Shown piece by piece: positions 41,300 through 54,100 of a stretch of DNA of 64,000 nt (the stretch's first letter is position 1; each line of letters starts with the position of its first letter). The DNA lies in contig NHZP01000106.1 of the NCBI GenBank assembly GCA_003313425.1, positions 1 to 64,000 on the forward strand, in the 5' to 3' direction. The position numbers and the translations under genes are program-made. Source of the DNA: Pseudopyrenochaeta lycopersici (taxonomy: Eukaryota; Ascomycota; Dothideomycetes; Pleosporales; Pseudopyrenochaetaceae). The notes below the pieces were generated by a model. It made no database searches and was not told where the DNA came from. It saw only the letters and a list, made by a program, of their open reading frames with translations.

Positions 41300-42530
41300 T
41301 GCTCCTGTTATTCACGCACGTTTGATTCCAACGTTACCTCTCATTCACAACACTAGAACTGCGGGATTGTGCCGAACCACCTTGTTAACTCCACAACAGC
41401 CTTTAACGAGCTAAGTAAGAGCCCTGCTTAAGGGGCTCTGTAATTAACATTAAAGGAGCTTACGTATAAGGCAGGCCTATTACTTAAGTTAATTAGTAGT
41501 GTAAGGCGTTTTTATTGTCTAAACAGCCTTAGCTGTAGCTGCTGTCTGTAGAGGAGACAGTGTATAAGGCTATACCAGGCGTTTATCTTTACAAGATCCT
41601 CATATTTTGCGCGCTGTAAGTAGAATTTACAGTTCTACTTTATCTAAAGCTCTAACTAAGCCTTAATAAAACGACAGACCTAGTTCTTACTAAGAGGAGG
41701 TAGAGGAGGCTGCTAGCCTCGTGCGGCGAGAAGGGCGTCTCCTATCTAACGTACGTTAATAATATAAGGCGGAAAGCCTTATTAATTAAGCTCTAGTATA
41801 TATTAAATAAGGCTCTATTCCTTAGTAGATAATAGCTTATATTTTCGTACGTTAATTATTAAAGGAGGCTAGCAGCCTTAGAGGCGCTGCTAAAGGAGCG
41901 ATTAGGGAACGTTAAATAGCTCTACAGCCCTGCGCACACTTTTTATCTGTCTTAAATTAATTACCTAAGATGTAAGAAGGACACGACCCTCCTTTTAAGC
42001 TACTGCAGGCTGTTGTTAGGTGGTTATAATTGTTGTTGTGGAGGCAAGCGCGTTAGTGTTAATGAGGTGGGCCGGCGACTAGTGTTGGCCGGCGAGTAGT
42101 AGAACACGTTATTATGTACTTCTTTAGCTCTCTATTATAGTTAATAAAGTATATATATACTCTAAGGTAGTATTATTAATTTAGGGCCTTCTAAACGTTA
42201 AGAGAAATGTAAATTTAATAAGGGGTATCTAGCATCTTAGCTTTCGCTTTAAGCTTCCTATCTTTATATGCCTTTTTAATAAGTTTTAGAATAGTTATAT
42301 AGCGATTAAGAAGAACCTTTTTAACAGCAGGATTATAAAGGATTAGCAGGCTTCGTAATTTAGGCTATTTAGCTGCGTAGTAAGGGAGATTGTGCGCTAT
42401 AATAAGTTAAGCAAGATATTTAAGTATAAGGTCCTTCTTAATTAGTAAAGATAAAACCATATCTTTCTTAAGCTCTTCTTAACTCTATATCTCTTTATCC
42501 GCCTTCTTAAATAATTCTTTAATAGACATA
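41300..42530 (-). pseudogene. hAT-like transposase relic, RIP-inactivated
   Basis: Near 42528 the minus strand starts MSIKELFKKADKEI and soon reads LIIAHNLPYYAAK followed by LLNRYITILKLIKKAYKDRKLKA and AKMLDTPY. This resembles the conserved hAT block before the first catalytic Asp (short hydrophobic run, then HNLPF, then KARI/LL segments). About 600 bp downstream INAWYSLIHCLLYRQQLQ resembles the hAT block TRWNSxxxMLxRALxL. Many stops interrupt it. No TIRs or 8-bp duplications were found, so the family assignment rests on these two blocks. Confidence 0.4.
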
Positions 42531-42599
42531 TTTATTACTTTGCTTATAACTTACTTTACGAGCGATTCTTCTTCTATAATTGTGACTCTATAAGCCTTA

Positions 42600-43062
42600 A
42601 GCATATAGGTTCTTGTGTTGCCTGTAACGTGTGTGCTCTACGTAGGATAAGGATAATTACAAGTTGAATAAGCGCAGTACCACATGCGGTTCTTGTCTTT
42701 GCATTCAAGTTCTCTAGGTCTGCGAGGCTGGCCTGCCTTCCAAGCGTTAAGAGCTGCCAAAGGTGGTACTGGGCGGCATGCCAACAAAGTAGAGATCCTT
42801 CGTTAATTCTGACACGAGAACTATCGCTGCCGGCGGACTGAAGTGGATGATTATATTTTCGGAAATGGGTAGCCTAAGTATGCCCTGTCGAGAATCACGT
42901 CCACTGCTGTGTAGGCAGCACCGTTCGAGACCTTTAGCTAGTAGACTTGTTGATGCAGTAGGTATTGACCCAGAAGTACCAGAGGCCGTCCGCGGCAGCT
43001 CGTTCGCCGCAGAAGTAGATTTTAGCGTAGCTAGTCTTGTCCCTACCTGCACTAGCTACTAG
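42600..43062. other. Unmutated island between two RIP-dead transposon relics
   Basis: About 42690-43062 has normal composition and a minus-strand open frame of 101 codons (42747-43052), Ser/Thr-rich at the start (TSAANELPRTASGTSGSIPT) with a hydrophobic stretch near its end. I recognise no family. It abuts the truncated chromodomain of the Gypsy relic at 43065. Confidence 0.35.
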
Positions 43063-43064
43063 AT

Positions 43065-46000
43065 TATTATAGGATCTTTTTAACTTCCTAGACTTCCTCT
43101 CCTTCAAGAGTAATATTAGGTAGCTAGGTATTTTCTTCTTCTTCCTACTAAGATTTCTAGCGTTTAAGGAGTAAGATATAGAATACGTTATAAATGCGGT
43201 AGTAAGGTAGTAGAATTAAGCAATATGCCTACGTTCTAACTACTTCTTATACTCTAAAGGGTCTAATAAACTTACTAGATAGCTTTTTATTTAGTTAGTA
43301 GGTTAAGTTAATATACTTAGTGCTAAGTAATATAAGATCTCCTTAGCAGAATACTTTATCCTTATGCTTTTTATTATAATATTAGCTTTAATACTCTTAT
43401 ACTTTTTATAGGTGTTCTATAAGCGCAGTCCTTGCGTTATATATACGCTTAACTCTGTCTATTGCATCAAGCATCTCCCCCTCTAGCTTACTGTTCTTAG
43501 GAGGTAAGGTAACTAGTAGGTGCTTACTATATATAGTATAGAAAGGAGTTAATTTTGTTAACTTATAGACTAAATTATTGTACGCAAATTAAGCTGTACT
43601 TAAAAGCTTAACCTAGTTGTCCTAAGCTGCTGATGTAAAGACTCGAAGGTACTGTTCAAGCGTTTGATTCTAGCGTTCTATTTGCCTATCTGTCTATAGA
43701 TAGAAAGCTGTGCTTAGCTTGCGCTTTACCTATAGTTAGTAGCAGATCTCTACCCAAAAGTTAGAGGTGAAGATAAGGCCTCTGTCTAATATAATACCTT
43801 TCTGTACCCTAAACTTTAAAATTATATAGTTAAAGTAAGCTTTTATAAACTATTTTACGTCCTATATCTTTAAAGTAAGTATATAGAGCGCTATCTTTAA
43901 GAAGTAATTAATAATTATAAGGATCGCATTAAATACGCAACCTAAACTATTCTTTACTAAGGGTAACCTAGAAATAAAGTCTAGTATAACTTCCTTAAAT
44001 ATATCCTTAGGAACTAGTAGAGGTGCTAGCTTTCTATATTAACTGTGCCTTAGAGCTTTACTCTTTTAGTAAATAGTATATATTCTTACGTACTCCTAAA
44101 TATTATAACTAAGCGTTAGCTAATAGTATAGCCTTCTAATCAGCTTAAGCGTTCTACGTGTACTAAAGTAGCCTGCTATGCGCGTGTTATAGTTTTAGAA
44201 TAAAATCTCTTACCTAATAGCTAGTTCTTCTAGAATATATATTCTACTATTATATCTTAAGACTTTTCTTTTATTAAGACGCTAAACGGGCGCCCCTCTA
44301 CTGCTTTAAGTGCGTTCTACGCGCGTAGAGTCTATAATCCGCTGCTAGGTAAAGGCGTCCCCTTACTACAGTTGGTACAGGGTCTCTATCCACGTTTTAG
44401 ACTCTACTGTTGCAGGTTCGCTACTAACTAACACTCTAGCTAGTAAGTGTAGCACGCATAGTATGTATTCTATAGCGCTAGCAGTAGGGACCTTTATAGT
44501 TCTATAAACTGTAGCAACATGCGTTTTACACGCGCCTACTAAGCTAAGCCTAGCTGTAGATCCTCTTACTCTACTGTACTTTACTCTTACTAGTAGTTTA
44601 TTCTATAAGGTAGGTAATAACTAGGTTAGTAATAGGTTCTTCTGTACGTAATCTACCCTTTATAAAGGGCTGTCCGCAAGGTTTATTTTCCCTAGGCGGT
44701 GCTTTACCTTAAAATTAAAAGCTCCTAGATAGATCGCCTAACGTGCTTAACGCAGGTTTAACTTCTATACTGCGCGTATAGAGCGCAGGTTATTATAGTT
44801 ACTAAGGACCTGTATAGTGTGCTGCGTACCTTAAAGGTAATGCCGCTACTTCTTAAAGCTGTATACAATTACTAAGAGCTCTAAATTATATATTTTATAA
44901 TTTAGCTTAGCGCTCTAAAGCTTCCTTAATATAAAAGTAATTAGATGCTATTTTTTATCTTTAAATAACTATAATAGAATACCTAAGATAGTAAAAGTAG
45001 ACGTATCTATCTCTACGCGTATCGCGAGAGCGGGGTTAAAGTAGCGCAGGATTAGCGCACTTAAAAAGCGCTCTTTAAGCTTCCTAAACGACGTATTTGC
45101 GGCATTATTCTAATAAAAATCCTAATTACCATTAAGTAAATTAGTAAGAGGAGCTGTTTCTTAGGCGTATCCCTTAATAAAATATCAATAAAAGTTAGCA
45201 AACCTAAGAAAGGACTAGAGTTCTTTAATATTTATAGGCTGTAGCTATTAAGTAATAGTCTTAACGCGCGCTAGATCTGCGCAGATTCCGCGCGTTATAA
45301 TAATAAACCTAAAGAAGTAGACCTTACTTAATGCAAAGGTACACTTTTTAAGGTTAGTAAAGAGCTCTACCTTTTGTAAGGCTTTAAGTACAGAGCGTAC
45401 TGCGCGCTAGTATATTATAATATCCTCGCTGTAAGTATAGATAAGTATATTATTAAGGTAAACTACGTAAATATAGTCTAAATGTTCGCTAAGCGCCTTA
45501 TTAATATATGCTTAAAAGCTTACTAGGGCGTTAGTTAGCCTAAATAGCATAACTAAGTACTTAAAGTAGCTATATTAAGTTTAAAAGGTAGTTTTCTACT
45601 CGTCTCCTAATTAAATTCTTAGGTAGTAGTATGTATTACGAAGATCTAGGGTAGTATAATAACGTGCGCCTAACAGGCGATCCAGGGTCTCTCTAATTAA
45701 CAGAAGCGGGTAACAATCCTTAATTATAACAGCGTTTAATCCTTAATAGTTAATATAGAGGCGAAGCTTTCTATCCTTCTTAGGGACAAATAGTATAGGG
45801 GCTCCTGCAGGACTTATACTATACTAAATCTAGCCTTTACGTAGCGCGTCCTCTATATAGTTACAGAGTACCTTAAGCTTATGCGTAGAGAGGTTATATA
45901 GTAGACTGTATAGAGGTTCTTTGTTAGCTATAAGTAGGATAGCATAGTTAGAAGTTTTAAAATTTAGTAGGGCTTCTACCTTTTTATTATTAAATACATT

Positions 46001-47685
46001 ACTATAGTTAGCTAATGCGTTAGAGATGCGCGCTTTTAGCGCGACACGCGCTCTAAAGATGCGAGCATCACACTCTAAACCTTTACCCGTAACCTATAGT
46101 ACTCCTAGAAGGTATACGTTAGAGCTAGTTTACTCTGCATCTTTATAAAGTTCTGTAGTAGTAACAAGCTTAATATTAGCTAAGGTATATCCCTAATACT
46201 ATGTTTAAGAGCTACAGTTAATATAAATATTCTGCTATTATAAAAAGGGGTTGCTAAGTAGAAGAGGAACGCCCTCCTTATCTACTCCGTACGCTATAAC
46301 CTAGGCTCGGCGATTAACGCTGTTATTATCTGTTAAGCGCACCTAAAGCTTATATGCTGCGTAGGTATTCTGACGCTAGGCACTAATCTAACCTAGCCTT
46401 AGGAGCTCTGCTCCTTTAAGTAGTAGTAGTCCTATCTTAATAGCTAGCTTCTAACTAATTAAGCTGACGTTAGCTTAGGGGTTAAGGATAACTTAGAGTT
46501 CCTTCTTAGGGCCTGTCTCTGCGGCTGCGCTGCACTTACGCTTTATACTTAGTAAAATATTAATAGGTATGCGCCTTACTATTCCCAGATTGCTAGTAAG
46601 GCTTAACCTTTTCCTGTCTAGTTAATACGTACTAGAAGGTAGTTTAGATTACTACTTTAGCACTTATTAGCGTAGTATCTAACCTTCTTATAGTTAAAGT
46701 AGGTAACCTTACTTTTATCCTATAGTCTATAGAAAGGCTTATTTAATTTATATTTTAGAGTGCTTTCCTAGGATTTTCCCTTAGATGTGTTACGCGTGTG
46801 CTAGTCTTGCGTCAGTATAGCTCAGCGCAAGTTCCGCTTAAGTATAGAGCCTAATACTATTAAATCCTCCCTAGTTATAAGAATCTAGTAGTAGTTAGTA
46901 ATAGCCCTCTATAATTTAAGCCTTAACTTTAAGAAGAGATACTAAACTCTCTACGCCTTAGTATAGGGCGTAAGTTAATCTTTAATAACATTAAGGTAGG
47001 TTATAAAGGACTAAACAGTCTAGTCTTTCTACTGCATAGCCTAAGCGTGCGCTATAGCCGCTTTAAGGCTGCGATTAATCAGGTTAGATAGTAAGTCGAG
47101 TATATACTGCTTAAAGTATTCCTAGGTAGGCGTTATTCTATTTATTTTAAATGCACGCTTGTAGTGCGTGTACTAAAGGTCTCTTAGGTCTCCTCTTAGG
47201 TACTGCATAGCCCAGATAACTTTATTATTATTAAGACAAAATTCCTGTAGCAAGAGTTAAAATGCTACTTTATATAAGCGAAAAAACTCGCGATGTTCCT
47301 TTAAGTTCCTTCCTTAGTATTTAGATAGATCTTAGGGTTTAAGCGTGCGTTTTGCGTGTAGAGGCGGAGACGCGTTAGGTGCGCTCCTCTTACGCGCCTC
47401 TGTAACCTAAACTTTAGGAGTTCCATCTACTAATAGGGCTAAGGTAAGGTTGCGTTTAATACTTTCTAGCTGTGCGATTTCCTCCTTAATTGCGCGTAGG
47501 CGTAGAAGCGCTTAGAGCTTATCGCGTCTCTTTTTAGTAGCTAGGATACGCTCCTTAAGAGTTAAAGGTGTGCTCGCGCTAAGGGTTAGTAGTTCTTCGT
47601 CTACCTGCGGGTCGACTTTAATAGGGGGGTCGGGCGTCTCGCTAGCAGAGGCGGCCTATTTACTAGATCGTGTAGAGGGAACCAT
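43065..47685 (-). pseudogene. Gypsy family 2 Gag-Pol relic (chromovirus), RIP-inactivated and 3'-truncated
   Basis: Starts MVPSTRSSK at 47685. Gag reads through FFRLYKVAF..IWAMQYLRGD, with a zinc knuckle remnant VTYFNYKKVRYYANKC (Cys/His to Tyr). RT reads SPAGAPILFVPKKDRKLRLYINY and [12 protein letters not shown], with YLNN at 45449-45460 for YLDD. An RNase H and integrase region follow, and the end LLPYYRIYNVFYILLLKR is the linker before a chromodomain. The frame stops at Glu-Val-Lys-Lys-Ile-Leu (about 43065), the first residues of a chromodomain, where unmutated DNA begins. Gag and Pol appear to share one frame. It differs from families 1 and 3 in sequence. Confidence 0.8.
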
Positions 47686-47945
47686 CCCTAGACTATTATA
47701 CAGAGAAGTATTATTATATAACGTATAGTTTTAGGTAATAGTACTTACTTTATACTATAGATAATAGTAAAGGGATAGTTCTGTATTGCTGTCACTCAGC
47801 TATAGGAGAGAATAATACTTGTCGTCCCCGCTCCGCGCAGCCAGCGCAGGTTTTAAGCAGGTCCGTCACGGTGCGCGCTAGCCCTAGAAGAGGTCTAGCG
47901 CAACTATACTGCAACACCAAGATTCAGATTCACGATACTTCGTTA
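47686..47945 (-). other. Leader or LTR remnant of Gypsy family 2
   Basis: Lies directly upstream of the Gag start. The inner half (47800-47930) keeps GC and is less mutated. No matching copy is seen at the truncated 3' end, so LTR limits and target duplication cannot be defined. Confidence 0.35.
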
Positions 47946-49760
47946 CATTAACTAGTAGCTTAAGACAATCTCGCAGACGTAAAGCAGCTTATTCCTACTC
48001 TTATAAGGGAAAAGCCTTATCCTAAGGATAAGTTACTCCCTAAGACTACATACTTACTAAATCTCTACTAAACTCTAGGCTATACCCTATTAAGGCTTAT
48101 AGAAATATAGTATAACTATACCTTACTTAATCTAATAAGGCCCTATAAAGAGTAACCTAAAAGCCCTTATTAATACTAGAGTAACTAGTATTAGTTATAT
48201 CTATAAAGATCTCGCGCGTAACCTAAAACTAAATTAAATACTACTGCTTTATATTATATACCTAACTAGATTTACTAGAACTATACTTAATAGTAGGGAA
48301 GTCTCTTACACTATTAACCTAACCCTCTGCTACAGAAACTATATAGAGAACATGCACCTATACGTTATAAACATAGGCTGTTATAATATAATCCTTAGCT
48401 AACCTTAGATATATAAGTATAAGATTAGCGTAGATTATAAGCATAAATAGCTAAAGTTTAACACTTAACAGTGCACTAAACGCTGCCTACGCAAGAACTA
48501 TAATACGAACCTACTAAAGACTAAAGCCTTAGCTAGTGTACTAGTCTATACTAGTTACTCTAGGCCATTCGCCTAAACCTAACTATCTAACACTAACACA
48601 ACTACTAGTTACTTAAGATAAATTACTAACTAAAAGAACCTATAGAAGAGTCCCTAGAGACTCCTGCTTTAAGACCTAATAAAGAAGAAGAACCTAACCT
48701 CTCGTCTTAACCTAACCTAGATATATACTGTATTAGAGCTAAACTACTTATTCGCCTAGCTAAGAAGTAAGACTATAAAATATTTACAGTATTAATTACT
48801 AATATTAATAAAGCTCTTACTCCTAAGACCTATACTAACCTAGCTACTAAGGTACTTACTGAATATTACGATCTGCTTATAGTCTTTTTACGATAAGAGT
48901 TAGATTAGCTACCTAAAAGACAGCTATATAATTATAAGATTAACCTTAAGGAAGGTAAATAACCTAACCTTAGGCTACTATATAGTATGTCCTAGAATAA
49001 GCTACTTATATTACGTAAATACCTTAAAGACAACCTCTTAAAAGGCTTAATCTAAGCTAGCTTATCTCCTGTCGCCTTACCTATTATCTTTATTAAGAAA
49101 CTAGGAGGAGGCCTTTAATTCTGTATAGACTACTAAGGCCTTAATACTATTACTATTAAGAACTAATACTTAATACTACTAATCTAGGAAACCCTAAACT
49201 AACTTAGTAAAGCTAAGTACTATATAAAGCTTAATATTATTACTGCCTTTAACCGCCTCTGTATTATAGAAGGAGATGAATAGCTAACTGCCTTCTGTAC
49301 GAGATACAGCATATTTAAGTACCTTGTTATGCCCTTTAGCTTAGCTAACGCGCTAAGTATGTTCTAACACTTTGTAAACGACGTCCTACGTCTATACCTA
49401 GACATTTTCTATACTACCTACCTTAATAATATCTTAATCTATAGTAAGAACCTGTAGGAGTACTAAGAATATATCTAATCTGTTCTTAGAGCCTTATAAG
49501 AAGCTAGATTATAACTTAACGTTAATAAGTGCGAGTTCTACTAATCTAAGGTTATATACCTAGGCTACGTAATTACTATAAGCAGAGTAAAGATAGACCC
49601 TAGAAAGGTTTAAGCTATCTAAGACTAGGAATACCTAAGGAACGTAAAAGACGTACGCGCTTTCCTAGGGTTCGCTAACTTCTACTAGGGGTTTATTAAT
49701 AACTTCTTATATATAGTTACACCTCTAGTATACCTAATAAAGAAAACTAGCAGAATCGTC
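47946..49760 (+). pseudogene. Gypsy family 3 Pol relic (protease to reverse transcriptase), RIP-inactivated
   Basis: A protease-like stretch (CYNIILS..PWIYKYKISVDYKHKQ) lies near 48380-48460. RT: SPVALPIIFIKKLGGGL, AKYYIKLNIITAFNRLCI, FKYLVMPFSLANALSMF and YLNN at 49418-49429 for YLDD, then VNKCEFY and VRAFLGFANFY. Coding phase is mostly kept with stops at Trp/Gln codons. RNase H and integrase are missing: homology ends near 49760. No LTR is visible at either side. Confidence 0.75.
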
Positions 49761-49969
49761 ACCCTCTAACAAAGGCTAAGGCGAAGGATAACGCTTGTAA
49801 TATTAAACAGAGAGGCGAAGATTAAGTAAATAAAAACGAGTACAAAAACTGCTATAAGCACTAAGCCTAGGGCCAGCTCTTATTAGAAGTACGCAGAGAC
49901 TTTTATAAGACTGTCCGCTAGAAGCTGAAGTTAGCTTACCCTATCTTAAAGCGCATCTTTAGTATTACT

Positions 49970-50575
49970 GTCTAACAGGTTAGGTAAGCCTAAAATAATT
50001 CCTAATACTAGAGTAGAAAGATTTAGCGGTAGGCTAGAGTATAATATGTTATATAAATAACTAACATATACTTACTGCGTGCCTATTAAGTAGTTTTTTA
50101 GGATATCCTTATCTATTTCTTAAATAGGAGTAGCGAAAGAGCTTACAGCGCTTTTAACCTAGCTAGCGGCCTCTAGGGCTGTAGTTATAATAGTATCTAT
50201 AGCGCTCTTAGCGTTGCTTAAGATACTAGGAACTGCTGTTATAGCGCTACTTATAATGCTCTTAGCTGCGCTCTTAATGTCTTAGAGGATGTTGCGGCGC
50301 TTAAGGAAGTCTACACCTAGGATAACATTATGTATAAAGCTTATTATGTTTAGCTGTTAGAAACTATCTATTAGTAAGTACGCTGTTAGAATATATAGCT
50401 TCTTCTTACACTTAGTGTAAGTATGCTAGTTCTAGCGTTTTACTAGGATTGCGTCTAAGCTATTGGTATAAAAAACGTAACTATAGCTACAGTAAAGGCT
50501 AATAGCAGTATTACTTTTAATAACATGCTTAGACTATAGGAGGTATATATTTATTAATAGTTTTTATACTAAACG
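49970..50575 (-). pseudogene. Fragment of a retroelement protease-like gene, minus strand
   Basis: The minus strand from about 50575 reads NSLDAILVKR, then ILGVDFLKRRNIL, the Leu-Gly-x-Asp-Phe-Leu pattern that closes retroviral-type aspartyl proteases in some retroelements. Then follows a long Ala/Ser-rich helix (DIKSAAKSIISSAITAVPSIL). It may belong to a further Gypsy family or to a domesticated protease. It ends sharply at about 50575 against unmutated DNA. Confidence 0.4.
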
Positions 50576-50707
50576 GGGACTTGAATAGGTCTCCTTGGTT
50601 CTAAAAGCTGCCCTCCTGCCAGTTTGGGCAGCTATCTCGCTTCACTTTATACGAACTCATGTAATATCATCTGTTCGATTTTTTCTGGCAATTTCTAATA
50701 AGGTTGG
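50576..50707. other. Unmutated left flank of the complete Gypsy element
   Basis: Normal composition; continuous with 57672 onward once the Gypsy element and one GTTGG are removed. It shows that the element landed at the edge of unique DNA. Confidence 0.6.
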
Positions 50708-51100
50708 TGTTAGGATCTGGAATCCTGGACAGGGAGGAAGAACCTCAGGTGCTGACAGCCAGTCAGGAAGCGCTAGTGTTCCACTCTGTTACGTGTCACG
50801 TGACCGCTCGCTCTGCCAAGGACGAGCGCTCGCAGCGCTCGCGGCGAGCGCGACGAGCGCGTTATATATATAGATCACCACAATAAACCCTTATAGCTTA
50901 TTATATTTAACTTAATATTATACTCTACAGTATAGTAATAGTAATACTAATTATTCTTAAACCCTTAGTACTCTTTATAGAAGCGCCCTCTTACTGTCTT
51001 AGTGCTAGACCCCTTCTATTTAGTCTCTTACTCTATCCTAGAGAACTAACCTTATAATCTTATTAGCTATCCCTACTAATAGCTTTTAAGATTCTTTACA
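50708..51100 (+). repeat. Gypsy family 1 5' LTR
   Basis: TGTTAGGATC..ATTCTTTACA. Positions 50708 to about 50880 keep the presumed original bases (CTGGAATCCTGGACAG), while the right half is RIP-mutated. Confidence 0.92.
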
Positions 51101-54100
51101 CTTTAAACACCCTTAAGATAAGTAACACTTACATAGAAAACGCGGCCTACTATACTACTAGGCTAGGCAACGCTGTCGCTAAACTAGATCTCTTCTATAG
51201 AGATTAATTTAAGCTTAAAGAATAGTTACTCTAATTCAACCTATTCTTTAAGTTTAATGCAACTACTATAGACGACGACGACTAAGCAGTACTTATAACG
51301 AGCTATATAAGGGGCGAAGCTGCCAAATAGGTAAAGCCTTACCTAGTTAAGTACTTAGCTAAAGGAACTAAACTTGAGGAACTAATCTAGATATTCGAAG
51401 ACACAGGAGAATTTAAGACACGCATGCGATAAGCGTTTGGACTGCTAAACGAGGCTACTATTGCGGAACGCAAGATCTAGAACATGTAATAAACCTAGTC
51501 TGCAGCTAACTACGCTAATAAGTTTTTAGGGTATACTAGATAAACTAACTAGAATAATAACACCCTAAAAACTATATATAAATAAGGCCTAAAAGCAGAC
51601 GTTTAGACTAAACTAATACGCTCTAGCATAGGCATTAATACGCTAAACAACCTAATTAATAAAACTATCTAACTAGATATAAAGCTCTACAAGCTCTATA
51701 TACAACTTAGAAGATAACTACTAGGATAAACAAAAGAAGATAAGAAACCCTAGAAAGATTATTATAATAAGCTAAATAATAGTCGCCTACGACATTAGTA
51801 TTAACTATAGGGAGTGCCTAGACAGTACCTGTTAGGGGGCCTTAAGGTAATATATTTAGATAACCTTAATAAGGAAAAGTTAGGTAAGGGCAGGAAGAAA
51901 AAAGAAATAACCTATTTTAACTATAATAAGAAAGGCTATATAGCTAAAGACTGTAGGAGTAAGAATAAAGTAACCTTACAGATTAATATAATAGTTATAA
52001 AAGAAGAAAGCAGTAATAAAGAAATATAGGAAGTTATCGCAGCCTAAAAGGAAGAGGCCTAAGATATAGAGTTATTATAGCTACTACTCTTAGAACCTAC
52101 TAGGAAAGGGATTCTAAGAACTTAGTATAGTAATAAGGAAGAAGAGAGTAGCAGCTCCTTATCTCTAGTCTATAAAGATACTAAGGAAGACCTTAATAAT
52201 ACTATAGTACTCTTAACTAAGGATTAGAAAAAGGAAAACTTCTAGAAATAATATTAACTAGGAACCCTAAGGCTATTAACGCCTATAGAGGCGGAAAAAG
52301 ATATTACAGAACTTAACTGCTAGTTATACGCACAACATATGCACGAAGTATAATATATTAACGCGTTAACCCTAGAAGAATAGGAAGCAGCTATAAAATA
52401 AGGAATAAGTATAATTATTCTAGCTAAATAAGCGATGTAAGATATATTGCGGGAATACTACTATTACTCTAAATACTATATAAAGGTAACATAAGAATAG
52501 GCGGAAAGAGCTAAAGAAGTATAGCAACCCGTAAGTATTAGGGACGTACTATAGAAACTTTAATAAGCTAGATAAATATAGGTACTAGAACCCCTAGTAG
52601 TTAAGACCCCTAAAGACGTACTATAACGCTAAATAATACTACTACTAATACAGGAAGACGCTTTCTATGTACTAAATACTAAGAACCTAGTATAATAAGA
52701 GTATCTTTAAGTTAACTCTTATAGTAAGATCGTGCTTATAGACAGTAAGAAGTAAGATATTTATACGCAGCTTAAATAATAAATATATTAGGAGGATAAT
52801 AAAGAGAATGTTAACCCTCTCTAGTATCTTACAGAAGAAGAAGCCTAAGAAATATATAAGCACGCTAAGGCAGCTTAGACCCTACATACTATGCGTAAAG
52901 GACTATAGAAACTAGTACTAGACTACTTAATAGATCTACGTAATAAATAATATAGTATCGTCTACTAGTCCTTTTATACTACAGACCTATGCGCGATCTA
53001 TTATTTAGGTAAAACAGAACAAAGATACTTCTCTTACTCGTTTTACTAATATAAATACTAATAGTATAATTGTCCTAAAGTTAAATGCGACAACTACTTA
53101 TAGGATAAGAGGACTATCCTCTACTTCCTAGGAAATAACAACCTTGCGGCTACTATAGCGATGTAGCTAGTCTTTAATAGGGAATGTAATTAGTAATAAT
53201 AGTAAACGTGCCTTAACTTAGATTACCTTAAGCATAGAGATATTAAGACACTAAACAGGTATTAGGAGGAGCCTTTTTTAGGGTTACGCCTACTAATAAG
53301 TAAGAACTGCAAACCTTATGCGTAACAGGCACATAAGAACTTCTTAAGCTAAATATTAAGCTTAATAGAAGCTAGATAAAGGCACTAGTAGATTCTAGAG
53401 CATAATAGAGCTATATTTCTGCGCGAGTAATAGAACAAGCTAGTCTTACCCTATTATTAAAATTAGTACTATATCTATTAATAGTAGCTAATAGACAACT
53501 AATGCTATCAGAGTCTGTAATTACACACGAAGTATAGAGCATGTAACTTATTATCTAGAACTATAGGGAAACGATTAACCTAGACGTCTTCAGACTATTA
53601 CAATATAATGTAATACTAAGACTCTTATAGTTAAGAGAATATAGTCTAGAAATAGATTAGAAAAGGAAAAAGTTCTTATTTAAATACTATAGAACGGACG
53701 CAACTACGAGCAAGCCTACGCTGCGGCTAAGTGCCTAGGTAGATAAGAAGATAACGATTAGGATCCTCACTTCAAATAAGGACGACCTTAAGACACGAGG
53801 GTCCGACTTAGCAGGTACTAATAGAAGGCTGTTAGACTAATAAGCTAGAGTTAAGGAGTAAAGCGTAACTCTAGTAATCTCTAACAAGTATAAAGAATAC
53901 GAGTTACTCTTTTAGGAAGAGATAACTATAAAAGTATTACCTAAATATTAACCCTAGGATTATAAGATAATCCTACAGGAAGGAAAGTAACTAACTTTTA
54001 GCCTAATTTATAGTTTATTAGAAAAAGAACTTAAAACCCTGCGCGAATATATTAAGATAAACTTAAAAAAGGGATTTATTAGGGAATTACAATTGCTAGC

